A stretch of DNA of 64,000 nt from Congeria kusceri (taxonomy: Eukaryota; Mollusca; Bivalvia; Myida; Dreissenidae): positions 2,166,001 to 2,230,000 of the forward strand of contig CM051026.1 in assembly GCA_027627225.1 (NCBI GenBank), given 5' to 3'. Under the pieces are notes generated by a model. The model saw only the letters and a program-made list of their open reading frames with translations. It had not been told where the DNA came from and made no database searches. Positions 12,354 through 24,785 of the stretch are shown piece by piece. The stretch's first letter is position 1. Every line of letters begins with the position of its first letter. The translations under genes were made by a program, and so were the position numbers.

Positions 12354-12528
12354 TTGCCCAAAAGCATAAAATAAAAAGAAAATTTGTTGATTTCGGTGTA
12401 AGATTGTATTTTATTTCACTCGTGATCGTAGGCAATCGTGAAAATATCATTTTCTATGAACACTCCTAAAGTAAAATACGATCTTAAACCAAAATCAACA
12501 AATATCTTCTATATATATATTTGGGCCA
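12354..12528. mobile_element. Short foldback (MITE-like) element
   Basis: Outer ends read 'tgccca' (12355-12360) and 'tgggcca' (12522-12528). Inner arms of about 34 bases at 12384-12418 and 12470-12504 are inverted copies ('ttgttgatttcggt' against 'accaaaatcaacaa', then 'gattgtattttat' against 'agtaaaatacgatc'). It has no coding capacity. The single-strand fold would be a long hairpin with a loop of about 50 bases. Confidence 0.55.
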
Positions 12529-12920
12529 ATTGTATATTGCTTCAAATAAAAAGACGCAAATTAGTGTGTGAAACATTAGTGAAGATTTTGTTGGTGTTTT
12601 ATTATCGGTAATAGTTTTATTGGATGTGTTTGTAATTTGGATGTTTTTATATTTTATACAAGGTCCGTATTCACCAACCCATTCTTAACATTAAGACGTA
12701 AGATAAAGACAATGTTTAAAACTGTTCTGTTCTAAGAAGGCTGTAAATTTGAATCTTACTTGGTGTTCGCCATGTATAAGTATAGCACACTTTATTAAGA
12801 AAGATTTGTTTATAAAATATGCGATATTGTTACTAACAATTGTGCGAGCACACAAGTATTTGTCTGGAGTCTAGGTCTAGTCTTAATTCTGAAATCTAGG
12901 AGTTGTACGAATACGGCGAA
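12529..12920. other. Intergenic, no gene seen
   Basis: The only feature is 'ggtccgtattcacc' near 12,662, which resembles the terminal sequence of the foldback element at 17,251. It may be a single decayed end of that family. Confidence 0.4.
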
Positions 12921-12984
12921 TCTTAATAGTTGGGCAGTCTGAGGAATTACCACGAATACGGGCCCGCTATTCCCAATGATAACG
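12921..12984 (+). pseudogene. Duplicated scrap of exon 6 of the coiled-coil/protease-like gene
   Basis: Positions 12921-12953 match 9277-9309 in exon 6 with a single difference over 33 bases, covering the codons for LIVGQSEELP. After about 14 extra bases the match resumes with 'tattcccaa'. The copied piece has no open context or splice sites. The inserted bases include 'gaatacgg', which also occurs just before the scrap, so a local rearrangement or fill-in is likely. Confidence 0.75.
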
Positions 12985-13513
12985 TGTTGGACTCTTTGCA
13001 CAAGTGTTTAACTACAAGTACTGATACATATATTTGTAACTGACAATTGAACGTATTATTCGCGGTTCCCAAACTATGATAAATCACGTCAACATTTTTT
13101 TTATTTGTTTCATGTTTTGTCTTATGTTTTGTATTTTGTTTACTAGTTGTACTACGTGGATAACACATGATTGTAAAGATACATTGAACGTATCAGAATT
13201 GTAACAATATATTAATTACGTTATATGCATTAATTTACTATGAATTGGATAACATACTGCGCAGTGCTTTGCTGCCCATTATCTCGAATTCATAACTATG
13301 ATTATTGTAAAAATGTTTCTCTATATATGGCGGAGGGTGATCTATATAGTCATTGTTTTCATGAAATATTTGGTGAATATATTTGAAGGTTTAATAAACA
13401 CATCAGCAAATGTTTAGTTTGACATAAGGCAATGATCATTTTGTTCCAACAAAAGTGGAATATACATTATACATCGTCCCATTGAAAGAACGTTCGATCA
13501 GCATATGTAAAAA

Positions 13514-15803
13514 CAGGCTAATGTCACCTTCTGCCTCTCTCAAACAGGCTATTAGCACCTTCTGCCTCTCTCAAACAGGCTAATAGCAACTTATGCCTCT
13601 CTCAAACAGGCTAATAGCACCTTCTGCCTCTCTCAAACAGGCTAATAGCACCTTATGCCTCTCTCAAACAGGCTAATATCACCTTCTGCCTCTCTCAAAC
13701 AGGCTAATAGCACATTCTGCCTCTCTCAAACAGGCTAATAGCACCTTCTGCCTCTCTCAAACAGGCTGATAGCTTCTGCATCTCTCAAACAGGCTAATAG
13801 CACCTTCTGCATCTCTCAAACAGGCTAATAGCACATTCTGCCTCTCTCAAACAGGCTAATAGCACCTTCTGCCTCTCTCAAACAGGCTAATATCACCTTC
13901 TGCATCTCTCAAACAGGCTAATAGCACCTTCTGCCTCTCTCAAACAGGCTAATAGCAACTTCTGCCTCTCTCAAACAGGCTAATAGCACCTTCTGCCTCT
14001 CTCAAACAGGCTAATAGCACCTTCTGCCTCTCTCAAACAGGCTAATAGCACCTTCTGCCTCTCTCAAACAAGCTAATAGCACCTTCTGCCTCTCTCAAAC
14101 AGGCTAATAGCACCTTCTGCCTCTCTCAAACAGGCTAATAGCACCTTTTGCCTCTCTCAAAAAGGCTAATAGCACCTTCTGCCTCTCTCAAACAGGCTAA
14201 TAGCACCTTCTGCCTCTCTCAAACAGGCTAATAGCACCTTCTGCCTCTCTCAAACAGGCTAATAGCACCTTCTGCCTCTCTCAAACAAGCTAATAGCACC
14301 TTCTGCCTCTCTCAAACAGGCTAATAGCACCTTCTGCCTCTCTCAAACAGGCTAATAGCACCTTCTGCCTCTCTCAAAAAGGCTAAAAGCACCTTCTGCC
14401 TCTCTCAAACAGGCTAATAGCACCTTCTTCCTCTCTCAAACAGGCTAATAGCACCTTCTGCCTCTCTCAAACAGGCTAATAGCACCTTCTGCCCTCTCAA
14501 ACAGGATAATAGCACTTTCTTCCTCTCTCAAACAGGCTAATAGCACCTTCTGCCTCTCTCAAACAGGCTAATAGCACCTTCTGCCTCTCTCAAACAGGCT
14601 AATAGCACCTTCTGCCACTCTCCAACAGGCTAATAGCACCATCTGCCTCTCTCAAACAGGCTAATAGCACCATCTGCCTCTCACAAACAGGCTAATAGCA
14701 CCTTCTGCCTCTCTCAAACAGGCTAATAGCACCTTCTGCCTCTCTCAAACAGGCTAATAGCACCTTCTGCCTCTCTCAAACAGGCTAATAGCACCATCTG
14801 CCTCTCTCAAACAGGCTAATAGCACCTTCAGCCTCTCTCAAACAGGCTAGTAGCACCTTCTGCCTCTCTCAAACAGGCTAATAGCACATTCTGCCACTCT
14901 CAAACAGGCTATTAGCACCATCTGCCTCTCTCAAACAGGCTAATAGCACCATCTGCCTCTCTCAAACAGGCAAATAGCGCCATCTGCCTCTCTCAAACAG
15001 GCTAATAACACCTTCGGCCTCTCTCAAACAGGCTAATAGCACCTTCTGCCTCTCTCAAACAGGCTAATAGCACCTTCTGCCTCTCTCAAACAGGCTAATA
15101 GCACCTTCTGCCACTCTCCAACAGGCTAATAGCACCATCTGCCTCTCTCAAACAGGCTAATAGCACCATCTGCCTCTCACAAACAGGCTAATAGCACCTT
15201 CTGCCTCTCTCAAACAGGCTAATAGCACCTTCTGCCTCTCTCAAACAGGCTAATAGCACCTTCTGCCTCTCTCAAACAGGCTAATAGCACCATCTGCCCC
15301 TCTCAAACAGGCTAATAGCACCTTCAGCCTCTCTCAAACAGGCTAGTAGCACCTTCTGCCTCTCTCAAACAGGCTAATAGCACATTCTGCCACTCTCAAA
15401 CAGGCTATTAGCACCATCTGCCTCTCTCAAACAGGCTAATAGCACCATCTGCCTCTCTCAAACAGGCAAATAGCGCCATCTGCCTCTCTCAAACAGGCTA
15501 ATAGCACCTTCTGTCTCTCTCAAACAGGCTAATAGCACCTTCTGCCTCTCTCAAACAGGCTAATAGCACCTTCTGCCTCTCTCAAACAGGCTAATAGCAC
15601 CTTCTGCCTCTCTCAAACAGGCTAATAGCACCTTCTGCCTCTCTCAAACAGGCTAATAGCACCTTCTGCCTCTCTCAAACAGGCTAATAGCACCTTCTGC
15701 CTCTCTCAAACAGGCTAATAGCACCTTCTGCCTCTCTCAAACAGGCTAATAGCACCTTCTGCCTCTCTCAAACAGGCTAATAGCACCTTCTGCCTCTCTC
15801 AAA
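13514..15803. repeat. 31-bp satellite, about 74 units, with a 16-unit higher-order duplication
   Basis: The unit is 'caggctaatagcaccttc' followed by 'tgcctctctcaaa' (31 bases). It repeats head to tail with few substitutions, and a few units lack several bases (near 13,770 and 14,490). Variant-bearing units recur in the same order 496 bases apart, for example the 'tctgccactctcc' variant at 14,611 and 15,107, which is exactly 16 units. The 31-base period keeps no reading frame, so it is not a coding repeat. The array ends at 'ctctcaaag' and no partner array is visible. Confidence 0.95.
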
Positions 15804-17250
15804 GCACGATATTTGCTGCCTAAATGCATATTTTTATAAAGTTTTTACCAAGCCTAAGGTTAAGAATGTGGCGTGGCTTCAGACTGGTTTAAACCACATC
15901 GACTTGCATTAAAAAGTGTTTTGGCGTAGATATTTTTATTGTTGCCTTTTTAAGTTAATCAATTTTAATATTTGTGTTTATTGTATATTGTATTTTCACT
16001 TATCATGAACTGTTATCTTTTTATTTACTTAATCGAACTAGCATTGCCCTCTTACATTGACATTGTTAGGTAAACCTAATTAACTGTGTGATCACGGTTT
16101 TGTACATTTTTACATCTCAAAAAGGCGAGATCAGCAAAATAACATCGTTAAATACATGTTATTGCGACATATAAAATTGCGAACTGGAATACATTCTGAT
16201 TGATAGTTTTTCCAACAATTAAATTTAATGTAGATTATTTGTTCAAAACTTAATGTCGGGTTGAAATTGTTTGCGAAACTTTAAACACATACTCAAACTG
16301 TTTTCTGATCTAGTTTTTCACACATCTACATATTCATTTTGATTGATATATTTTCTGCTTGTGTTATTGATACTATTTTCAATTTCATTCTGTGTACATG
16401 TAATCATATTATATTTTATGATATCATAGTGTGAAATTTTATTAATATTTTATACTGTAGAATTCTGCATTGTTTTGAACAGTAATGAAATAAAATAAAT
16501 GTTTGGCAAAATATATTCATAGTTGAAAATAGTCTATGAAAGTTGACGTCAACACACTCATCTATTAATTGATAATATTTTTAACTTCATTTAATCACAT
16601 TCTATTGTATAATTGTTGTACATAATATAAACTGTATATATTAAAATAACGCTATGTGTGTGGATGTGTAAACATGCTAAATTCCAATGAAAATACTACG
16701 ATACCTAATACCTAAATACAACATATACGAATGTGATTTGTATAAATAAACTGTGCCGAAGCTTATTTGTGCAGGTGTGTATGGATTTATGAATGGTATT
16801 CTTATTCGTGTGTTAATTTCATAATAGCACATGCGTGTAACCTTGAAGTTTTTAAATGGTTATTTTGGAATTTAATTTCTACTTTATTTTAATTTTTTAA
16901 GTGTATGATTTCTGAGTTGTGTTTGCCGTGATGAAATATTTTGTAGTGACCACAAATAATTTGCCTCTAAATGATGTTATGACTTTTCTCATAAGCGTTA
17001 ATAGATTGAGGATGTTATTAAAATTGCATTTATTTTGTGTTACGTTGATGATGCATTTTACCTTTGAACATATTGTGTTTATTTGTGAGAGTTTTACTTT
17101 TAAACTTGATTTTCTGTACTTTTCTATTGTCGTATATTCTTTATCGTACTTGAAGACGAGTCATCCAATTGAATTACTCAACAAAATTATGTACATCATT
17201 GTTAAATGTGTTTGGAGACGTATCAGTGCCTAGTAACATTTTATAGATCA
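15804..17250. other. AT-rich stretch, no gene seen
   Basis: The 104-codon open frame at 16,919-17,233 is hydrophobic only because of T-rich composition. It has no start context and no relative, so I leave it out. Confidence 0.45.
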
Positions 17251-17513
17251 GGGCCCGTATTCACGAAGCTCCTTAGGGAAAGCCTAAGTAAATTTCTTAA
17301 ATTCAGAAAATTCCTTAAGTCTCTGGCTGTTTTACGTACAGGTCTATTTACATTTAAATGTTTTTAACTAGTTAACATTGCTTAAATGTTTGGTATTATA
17401 CCATTTTGTCATTATATATCATTGGATTTCACGTAGAAAATTTGATATAAAATTTTCACTTAAGTACAACTTAATTTAAGATTTCCCTTAGGAGCTTTAT
17501 GAATACCAGCCCA
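17251..17513. mobile_element. Foldback (MITE-like) element, about 263 bp
   Basis: The left end 'gggcccgtattcacgaagc' and the right end (read inverted) 'tgggctggtattcataaag' are imperfect inverted repeats that continue inward through 'tccttagggaaa' on both sides, about 33 bases in all. There is no open frame. A clean target duplication is not visible. Confidence 0.7.
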
Positions 17514-18698
17514 GTGATGTTTTTTTAAATGCTTATTTTGACTTACACACTTGTTTTGTTGGTTTAATAGTGCGCGTGATCGTAGAGTTATGGTTAGGCC
17601 ATAGTCGTACTATGGTATGAGACGTAAGATATTATAAGAATCAATATGTTTTAATTAAATGTGTTTTATCGTTATTTTACAAGTAACACAAATAATGTGT
17701 AGAATATGCATGATTTTGTCGTCAGTTTACATTTGTGAAATATTTCCTTTTATTGGTAGGGTACCACAATTACGTGATTTCTTTAATTATTGAACTATAT
17801 GCAAGATAGAATTGCTGATCCCCAACTTTGGTAAACGTTGACTATTCCAATATTTTCTTTAAATACGAATTACATTTTATGTCGTCTTCACTGATGTCTT
17901 GTTTTATATTCGATGTGCTATCTAAATACATGTTCACGTACAAAGTGTGAATTATGACATAGCATTCAAAGCACAAAGACCGATGTATATACACATTAAA
18001 ACGTTTGACTATGCACACGTTGAGCAATAAATTTTTTTTTCAATTTAAATTTATGAAACCTTGTTTACATATTTACAGCCACAGTTTATTAACTGGGTGT
18101 GTGAGTGTCGGAATTTATCAATTGTGTTATAATTCCTGTACAAAGTGCACATCATTGCATGCCAATGGCCTTGTAATATTAACCGGTTGTTATTTGGAAA
18201 GTTTATTTAGTGTCTGCTGTAGTTTAGCATGTTCGTTAATATTTTCTGCGTTTTGTTTGTCATGCTGATATATATTGTGTGTAAAACCAATAATTTGTCT
18301 CATTTTAGTTTAATTGCGTTTGTGATAAAGGGTAATAGATTAGTAATGCTGCTAATGTTGTATTTTTGTTACGTGTATGATAAATGCTACTTGAACAATT
18401 TAGTGAACACAGTTGTTACGTGCATGTTTATGATATTACATGCATGTTTATGATATTTGTGTTTTACTTTTATGTTTGTATTTATCTATTTTTACTTGTA
18501 TTGTAAAAATTATCATCATACCTAAAAAAGAATAATTCGCATGAAACACACAACAACAATCGATTACATTATTTCTTTTTAGAGCTGTCGTGGTGGAAAA
18601 TCATTTCCCGTTTATAAAATTTGTTTTTCAGATCTATGGTGTTTTGACATACAATAATCGTTTTAAAAAGATTATTGCTGTAATATCAGTGTAAATAG
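17514..18698. other. AT-rich stretch, no gene seen
   Basis: Several 60-87-codon open frames (17,842-18,453, both strands) overlap each other and show no motifs. The low-complexity TTA/TTG content explains them. Confidence 0.45.
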
Positions 18699-18946
18699 CC
18701 CTGGGGTCCAGAAACATCTTAAGTAAACTCTTATCCTTATCCTTAATTTCGTCATTTATCTCCATGTATACACACAATTTTGCTAAATGTTCACTAATTA
18801 TAAACTTATTATTAATTTCTACTTACTAAGCTGTAATTGGATTCATTTATTTATATGAAGTTTTACAAATGTAACCTTAACAAAATTGGAACTTAATTGA
18901 ACAAAATAAAATAAACTTAAGATGTTTCAGGAATATGACTCCTGAA
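18699..18946. mobile_element. Foldback (MITE-like) element, about 250 bp
   Basis: The left end 'ctggggtccagaaacatc' and the right end (read inverted) 'caggagtcatattcctg' both lead into the same inner block 'gaaacatcttaagt'. The interior is AT-rich and non-coding. Confidence 0.6.
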
Positions 18947-19493
18947 TGTAGTTTATTGTATGTAAAACAGTAGCCCAAAGCACTGTTAACATGTTTTGTT
19001 TGTTTCACTGTTATTGCAACTGGCTCATGTAAAATAAATAGCCTTATGTAATGCGATGTTAAAGCAGCAGTCCAGAAATATGTTAATTACGACAAAACTT
19101 TACAGAAATCGTTTCTAATAGACATCACACCGATCAATATACAAAAATGCGCATTGAAATCGGTGAAGTAATAATGTTTTGGTCATTTTTTTTCGTCTGT
19201 TTTCTATAGGCGATAACTGGCGATGCCTCAGGAGTAAATCAGCATGTACATTAGTGTATATTCCGTTCCTACCCAGCGGTTTCGAACATAGAAAATATAT
19301 GATTTCAGACGAATAAAAACCATTAACGTTTATAAGAACTTCTGCCAAATTATTATGTATTGAATGAGATTCCATGGACTGCGGCTTTAAGATGTTTTTA
19401 TTTATAAATATCGTTTGCCTTTGCTTGTTTTTTACGATGTTAGGTGTGGTGCGCCTTTACACTGTTTCAAATTTGTAAATTGAAGTTTGTTAG
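18947..19493. other. Intergenic, no gene seen
   Basis: No supported gene or repeat. A minus-strand open frame at 19,115-19,375 has no recognisable domain. Confidence 0.4.
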
Positions 19494-20905
19494 CTCACCT
19501 GAGCACAACGTGCTTATGGTGAGCTTTGTAATCGTATTTTGTCCGTCGTCCGTAGTTTATCGTCAACATATTGTCTTGTGAACACTGTATAGATCACATT
19601 TATTGCCCGATCCTCATGCAAAGTGCACACAACATTTGATCCAATGATATCTCGGACGAATTCGAAACTGGGTTGTGTGGTGTCAAAAACTAGGTCTCTA
19701 GGTCAAATTGAAGCACTTAGTTTGTAAACATTCTAGAGGCCACATCTCTTCCTTATATGGTTATATTGAAAACTTTAAAAACATTTTTGTCTGTAACCAC
19801 TGGCTTAATTTTGCAATAATTTCATATAAATGGTCCTTGAATGACCATCTTTCAAATTCCTTCAAATCGGTTCGATTCTTGAAAAAATCATAACCTCCAG
19901 TGGGCCGGGCAGTTTTTCTTATATGGCTACATAACAAACTTTAAAAATCTTCTTGATCAAAACCACTTTCTAGATTTCAAATTTACTTCAAAGATTTGGT
20001 CCTAAGATGACAACTTTACCAAATTCCTTCGATTCATTTTGATTTGTTAAACCAACATGTCTGCTGCGTCGTGCGTTGTACGTCGTCTTGTGCTTTAGGT
20101 CAACTTTAAAAAAAGCTTGTGAACACTCTAGAGGCCAAATGTTTTGCCCAGTCAACATGACATTTGCTCAGAACATTTGTCCTTATGATATCTAGGTTGA
20201 TTTCAAAAATCGTTCAAAAATGGTTCTTCTCTGTTGAAAGTCAGGGCCACCCGGGGGACGAGCAGCTTTCCTTATATGGCTATATTGAAAACTTTAAAAT
20301 TCTTCTTGTCTGTAACTATTTATCTGGATTTTGAAATAATTTCATAGAAATGTTCCTTGGCGGACCATCTACCTTATTCCCTCCAATCGTTTTGATTCGA
20401 TAACAAACATGACCGCCAGGGGGCGGGGCAGTTTTTCTTAAACCGCTTGCTGGATTTTAAATGAATTTCACAGAAATAGTCCTAGTCTGACATTCTACCT
20501 AATTCGTTCAAATCTTTTTGATTCGTTATAAACATGGCCCCGCATCAAATTTTACTTTTTATGGCAATATGGAGTATAGGTAATAATGAAACTCTAGAGA
20601 CATCATCAGGAGAAAAACTGATCCTTTATTTGAGGCAATTGACCATTTGCCTCAAACATTCCTTTTGTCAGAATCCGCACGCTTGATCTCAAACGTATTT
20701 CACAGAAATGGTCGTTGTGTGACATTCTACTAAACCCCTCTTTTTGTCCGTCGTACGTCGCCCTTCGTCAACATTTACCTTGTCAGCACTCTATAAACCA
20801 CAATTATTGCCAAATCTGTTTGAAATTTGCCCAGAACATTTACTCCGATGATAAATCGGAGAAGTTCGAAACTGTGCCATGTGGTGTCAAAAACTATATA
20901 TAAAA
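19494..20905. repeat. Decayed array with 'gctcacctgagcac' head (bivalve interspersed repeat)
   Basis: It opens with 'agctcacctgagcacaacg' and 'tttgtccgtcgtccgt', then runs through roughly five degenerate units of about 170 bases. These share 'ttatatggctatattgaaaa', 'aatttcatagaaatg.tcctt', 'accatct' and 'gggggcggggcagttttt'. A second 'gtccgtcgtacgtcg...tcaacattt' head appears near 20,746. The layout resembles the array at 39-42 kb but the units are different. I associate such composites with bivalve pearl/Helentron-type elements; this is inference. Confidence 0.65.
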
Positions 20906-21369
20906 ACTAAATCGAATATATCTAAATTTAAAAGAATATCCTAAAATGGGCAATACAAAATAGTAATAAGACAAAGCATACAATTTTAAGGTGTTTCGAT
21001 CTATAAAACTGTGGGGAAGTTACTCAAAACTGCAAGATTCCAAATCAAAACTTTGTAATATCATCAACTTATTTTAAGTGACACACATTCGCAAAATGCA
21101 AGATTTCCAACAACAATATATATTCAAAACTTAAAAATAACATGAACTGAGATTCATGACTTATATAATTTACAATATCATTCATCGACTGAGATCTTAA
21201 TATTACGAAATTACACAAAGTGTGTCATTATATGCATATTTTATACGCTTTATATGTTTACAACTTCCTCAATATTTCACACTGTCAAACATGTTTTTTT
21301 TGGTTCAGGCATCCGAAAATCTACCAGCCCGAGGACTCTAAACATAAAATCAAATTTTCTTGGCCTTAC
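20906..21369. other. AT-rich stretch, no gene seen
   Basis: No open frame, repeat or RNA gene that I can support. Confidence 0.4.
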
Positions 21370-21559
21370 TGTGATCTTGTTGCTAGGTAATCGGATACGA
21401 ATATGAGTGTGATCTTGTTGCTATGTAAACGGATACGAATATGAGTGTGATCTTGTTGCTATGTAAACGGATACGAATATGAGTGTGATCTTGTTGCTAT
21501 GTAAACGGATACGAATATGAGTGTGATCTTGTTGTTAGGTAAACGGCTACGAGTATGAT
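21370..21559. repeat. 38-bp tandem repeat, five units
   Basis: Five head-to-tail units beginning 'tgtgatcttgttgct' and ending 'ggatacgaatatgag'. The three central units are nearly identical and the outer two carry substitutions, as expected for unequal exchange. Confidence 0.9.
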
Positions 21560-22373
21560 TGTTTACTTACAGCGATATGCAAAGAGAAGTAAGATCCTAT
21601 TGATAATTGGATTCAGAGTGTTGGCTATTTGCCACGTATTTACTTTTATTGTAATTATTGTTCTGCCAGCGTGTTGATTTAAGGTAGGATTAACATTCGT
21701 CTCATACGGTATTTGAGCTTCGCATAGGAAACTAAGTAAAATAATATATTGGTAAACAATTTATTTTGAGGTACAGAAATGTGCATTGATGTTAAGATCT
21801 TAATACGAGCTGCAGATTCATTTCGCTCGTCGAACAATTAATTGTGATATATATTTTAACATCAATTATTTTACGTGTATTACTGCTAAATATAGAATTG
21901 TATTATCATTTAGGTACAAGTTTATTTTGAAAGCCTACAGTGTATCCAAATCTGTTTTAAAATTCTAGACATGTTGGACTAAGCATTTAAATTTCATTTT
22001 TCTTTAACAAGTAACACAGTCACTGCTTGTGAAGTTATTCCCATACTGGTTACGTTACCCTCCTTCCATCTGTTAGTACGTACGACCTTTCTTCTGTTCA
22101 AGAAATTATGGATCCTGTGATAACTCAACAAAAATAAATTCGATTACTATAGAGGACTATGAATATACATGTCGCGGTATTGTTGTATTAGTACAAATTG
22201 TGGTTTCTTTGGCAACAGTCTTCGAACATATTGATTTCTGGTCTGATTAGGATGGAGTATGAAGAAGTTAGACATTGTAGAAACAACAGAAGTTATAACT
22301 GACCTTCATCCGTCTGCCCGAGAACATTTGGATCCCGTGCTAAATCAACAAGTTCAGAAGCAAATTGTGTACG
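21560..22373. other. Intergenic, no gene seen
   Basis: Two loosely similar segments ('ccttccatctgttag...ggatcctgtgataactcaac' near 22,065-22,130 and 'ccttcatccgtctgcc...ggatcccgtgctaaatcaac' near 22,303-22,350) suggest an old local duplication at the LINE 3' border. No gene is supported. Confidence 0.4.
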
Positions 22374-24760
22374 TATAGAATAGAATAGTTTATTTTTCGA
22401 CTTAAGCATATAAAGCTCATCGTCATTAACACACATACACAATAACAACATGCGTTTGAAGTAAATACAAAACATACATCATTTCGAAGATAAATCAATT
22501 TAAATAGACACAAAATAAACATGTTTTCGTGAGAATGTCACATGGATGAGGTTAATACATAGTGACTACATAATGTCACACGTATTTTAACAATTTCAAC
22601 AATATTACATTATTTGTACATGTTTTCTTTGTGAAAAAAAATATATATTTTATACTACATATATATGACATTTTCTCGTATTTTAAAGCATTTTATACAA
22701 AAAATAGCTAGTTTTCTTAAAAATATTTTGTTTGAACTATTTATTAGTTCGATAAACTTGTACATATTTGGACGGGATCTATAATACTTTGGAATTAATG
22801 TATTCCTGACATCAGCATAATAAGGGCATTTAAGAACAAAGTGATATTCATCCTCGATGTCATTTAGGTTGCATAACACACATTTGCGTTGATCTCGGAC
22901 ACTGTTATGGTGTCTACCCGTTTCTATAAATAATTTGTGAGACGACAAACGTAATTTAGAAATAATATTCCTATGTTTGATATTTTCAACAATATCAAGA
23001 TACGATGATCTTTCGAATACTGGTTTTAGTTCCTTATATAGAATCATTGAGCTAGATGATGTGACACTGACATTCCAGCTAGTGATGTACTGGTCTCGTA
23101 ATCTGTTTTTAAGTAACGGGATAAATTGATCTTCACTGATTCAGGGAATAGCCATACATCGGCAAAACCGGTTTGGTTAAGAATGTCCCGTACTTTCGAT
23201 GTCCAATTGTTTGTGTCATTTTTGCATTCAATTTCTAATCTCTGTAATAACGCAATTTGTTTAAGAATACAATTTCCCTGTTTTAAAGTGTATAATTTTA
23301 AAAAATATTTAACGATCCTGACATATCTGTCTATATACAGGGGGAATCGACCAACTTCGGCATATAACGATAATGAATTTGTTGACATTTTTACATTTAA
23401 TAGTCTTTTACAAAATTTACGATCAACGCGTTCAATGTTTTCCGCTTTGATAAATCCCCAAACCTCGCAGTTATAGTTTAAAATTGATAATACATATGCG
23501 TTAAATAAATTGAACATGATATTTATAGGTACGCTCATGTCTTTTGTTAGGGTGAACAAAGAATGCATCGCTTTTATTGCTTTGCCATATAGAGTATTTG
23601 TTGCGGGCACAAATGATCCACCACTTGACATGACAATTCCAAGGTAATTAAAATTTTTCACAATTTCTAATTCTTGACCTTTATATGTCCATTTTAATGT
23701 TTTACTAATTGCCCCTCCCTTTCGGAATACCATGACCTTGGTTTTTTCAATGTTAACTGTTAAATTCCACTTATCACAGTAGGTTTCTAAATTGTTTAAT
23801 GATTCTTGTAAGCCCTCCTGGGTTTCAGAAAATAAAACCGCGTCGTCAGCGAATAATAATAGGTAGATCGATATTTGATCTAGCGTAATGCCAGCGTTTA
23901 TTCCATTTTGCAAATCGAATTCGATGTCATTAATAAACAGCGAGAACAATATGGGCGAGGTTATCTCCCCCTGAAATATACCAACGTTACTACTGAATAT
24001 GTCTGATAAATTACCATGTGTTTAACCTGTAATTTAACTTCTTCGTACATGGATCGAATAAGGGTTATGAGTTTTCCGTCGATGCCCACATTAATCATTT
24101 TATTCCATAATTGACCGCGATTGATGACGTCATATGCCTTCCGGTAGTCAATATAGCAACAATATAGTTTATCTTTATTCTGCAACTGCCTTTCTATCAG
24201 TGCATTAAGAATAAATATTGCATCGACTGTGCTACAGTTTGGTTTAAAGCCGAATTGTGCATCCGTTAGAATGTCATTTGTTTCTGCCCATTGTTTAAGA
24301 CGTTCATTTAATATACTTGTAAACAGTTTTGCAAAACAACTTATTAATGTAATCCCTCGATAATTATTTGGTTCTGAAATGTCCCCACGTTTATGTATTG
24401 GTATGATAACTCCGGATGACCAGCTGCGTGGAAAACGCTTTTTATCAAGTATGTAATTAAATAATATTTCTAATAGCTTGGCGATGACATGTATTGTTTC
24501 TGTAAAGTATTCATATATAATATTGTCATGCGCATGCGCTTTATTGTTTTTCAACCGTTTTGTTGCCTTTATTATTTCTTCTGTGGATATAGGATTATCT
24601 AGTTCGGGGTATGAAGTTTCTGTGTTTTGCCTATTATCAAATTCATGTAAGAAAGTTTCGGCATCAAACGAATTCATATTAACGTCACCTTCATCCGCTA
24701 ATCTACTGAAATAATCATGAAATTCATTTACCGGTATCGTATTTGAGTTTTGTACGTATA
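22374..24760 (-). mobile_element. 5'-truncated LINE, copy 1
   Basis: This is a non-LTR retrotransposon on the minus strand, with its 3' end at the left. The tail is a short ATTCT microsatellite (22374-22388), next to 'aataaactat'. The coding region covers most of the reverse transcriptase and the C-terminal cysteine region. The endonuclease and ORF1 are missing, the usual result of incomplete reverse transcription. The sequence is more diverged than the copies at 35.5 and 58.5 kb. The family is uncertain: motifs fit the CR1/Jockey/Tx1-like range, and I do not assign a clade. Confidence 0.9.
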
Positions 24761-24785
24761 AATGTCTAATGAAGATGATGCACAT
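22655..24785 (-). pseudogene. Reverse transcriptase of LINE copy 1, frameshifted
   Basis: Three minus-strand frames join into one protein: 24785-23961, 23949-23044 and 23047-22655. The first carries GVIIPIHKRGD, NNYRGITLIS, DAQFGFKPNCSTVDA and CYIDYRKAYD (fingers and palm, first catalytic Asp). A frame change near 23,985 precedes QGEITSPILFSLF and the catalytic YLLLFADDAVLF box. A second break near 23,045 precedes the C-terminal CVLCNLND...EDEYHFVLKC zinc-knuckle-like motif. The two frame breaks make it non-functional. It would encode the polymerase for target-primed reverse transcription. Confidence 0.9.

Noticed and set aside
13514..15803. CRISPR-like array
   Set aside because: The units are contiguous 31-mers with no unique spacers, in a eukaryotic setting. 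This is a satellite.
16919..18453. Several hydrophobic open frames that look like membrane proteins
   Set aside because: Phe/Leu/Val richness follows from T-rich DNA. Frames overlap on both strands and none has a relative in the window.
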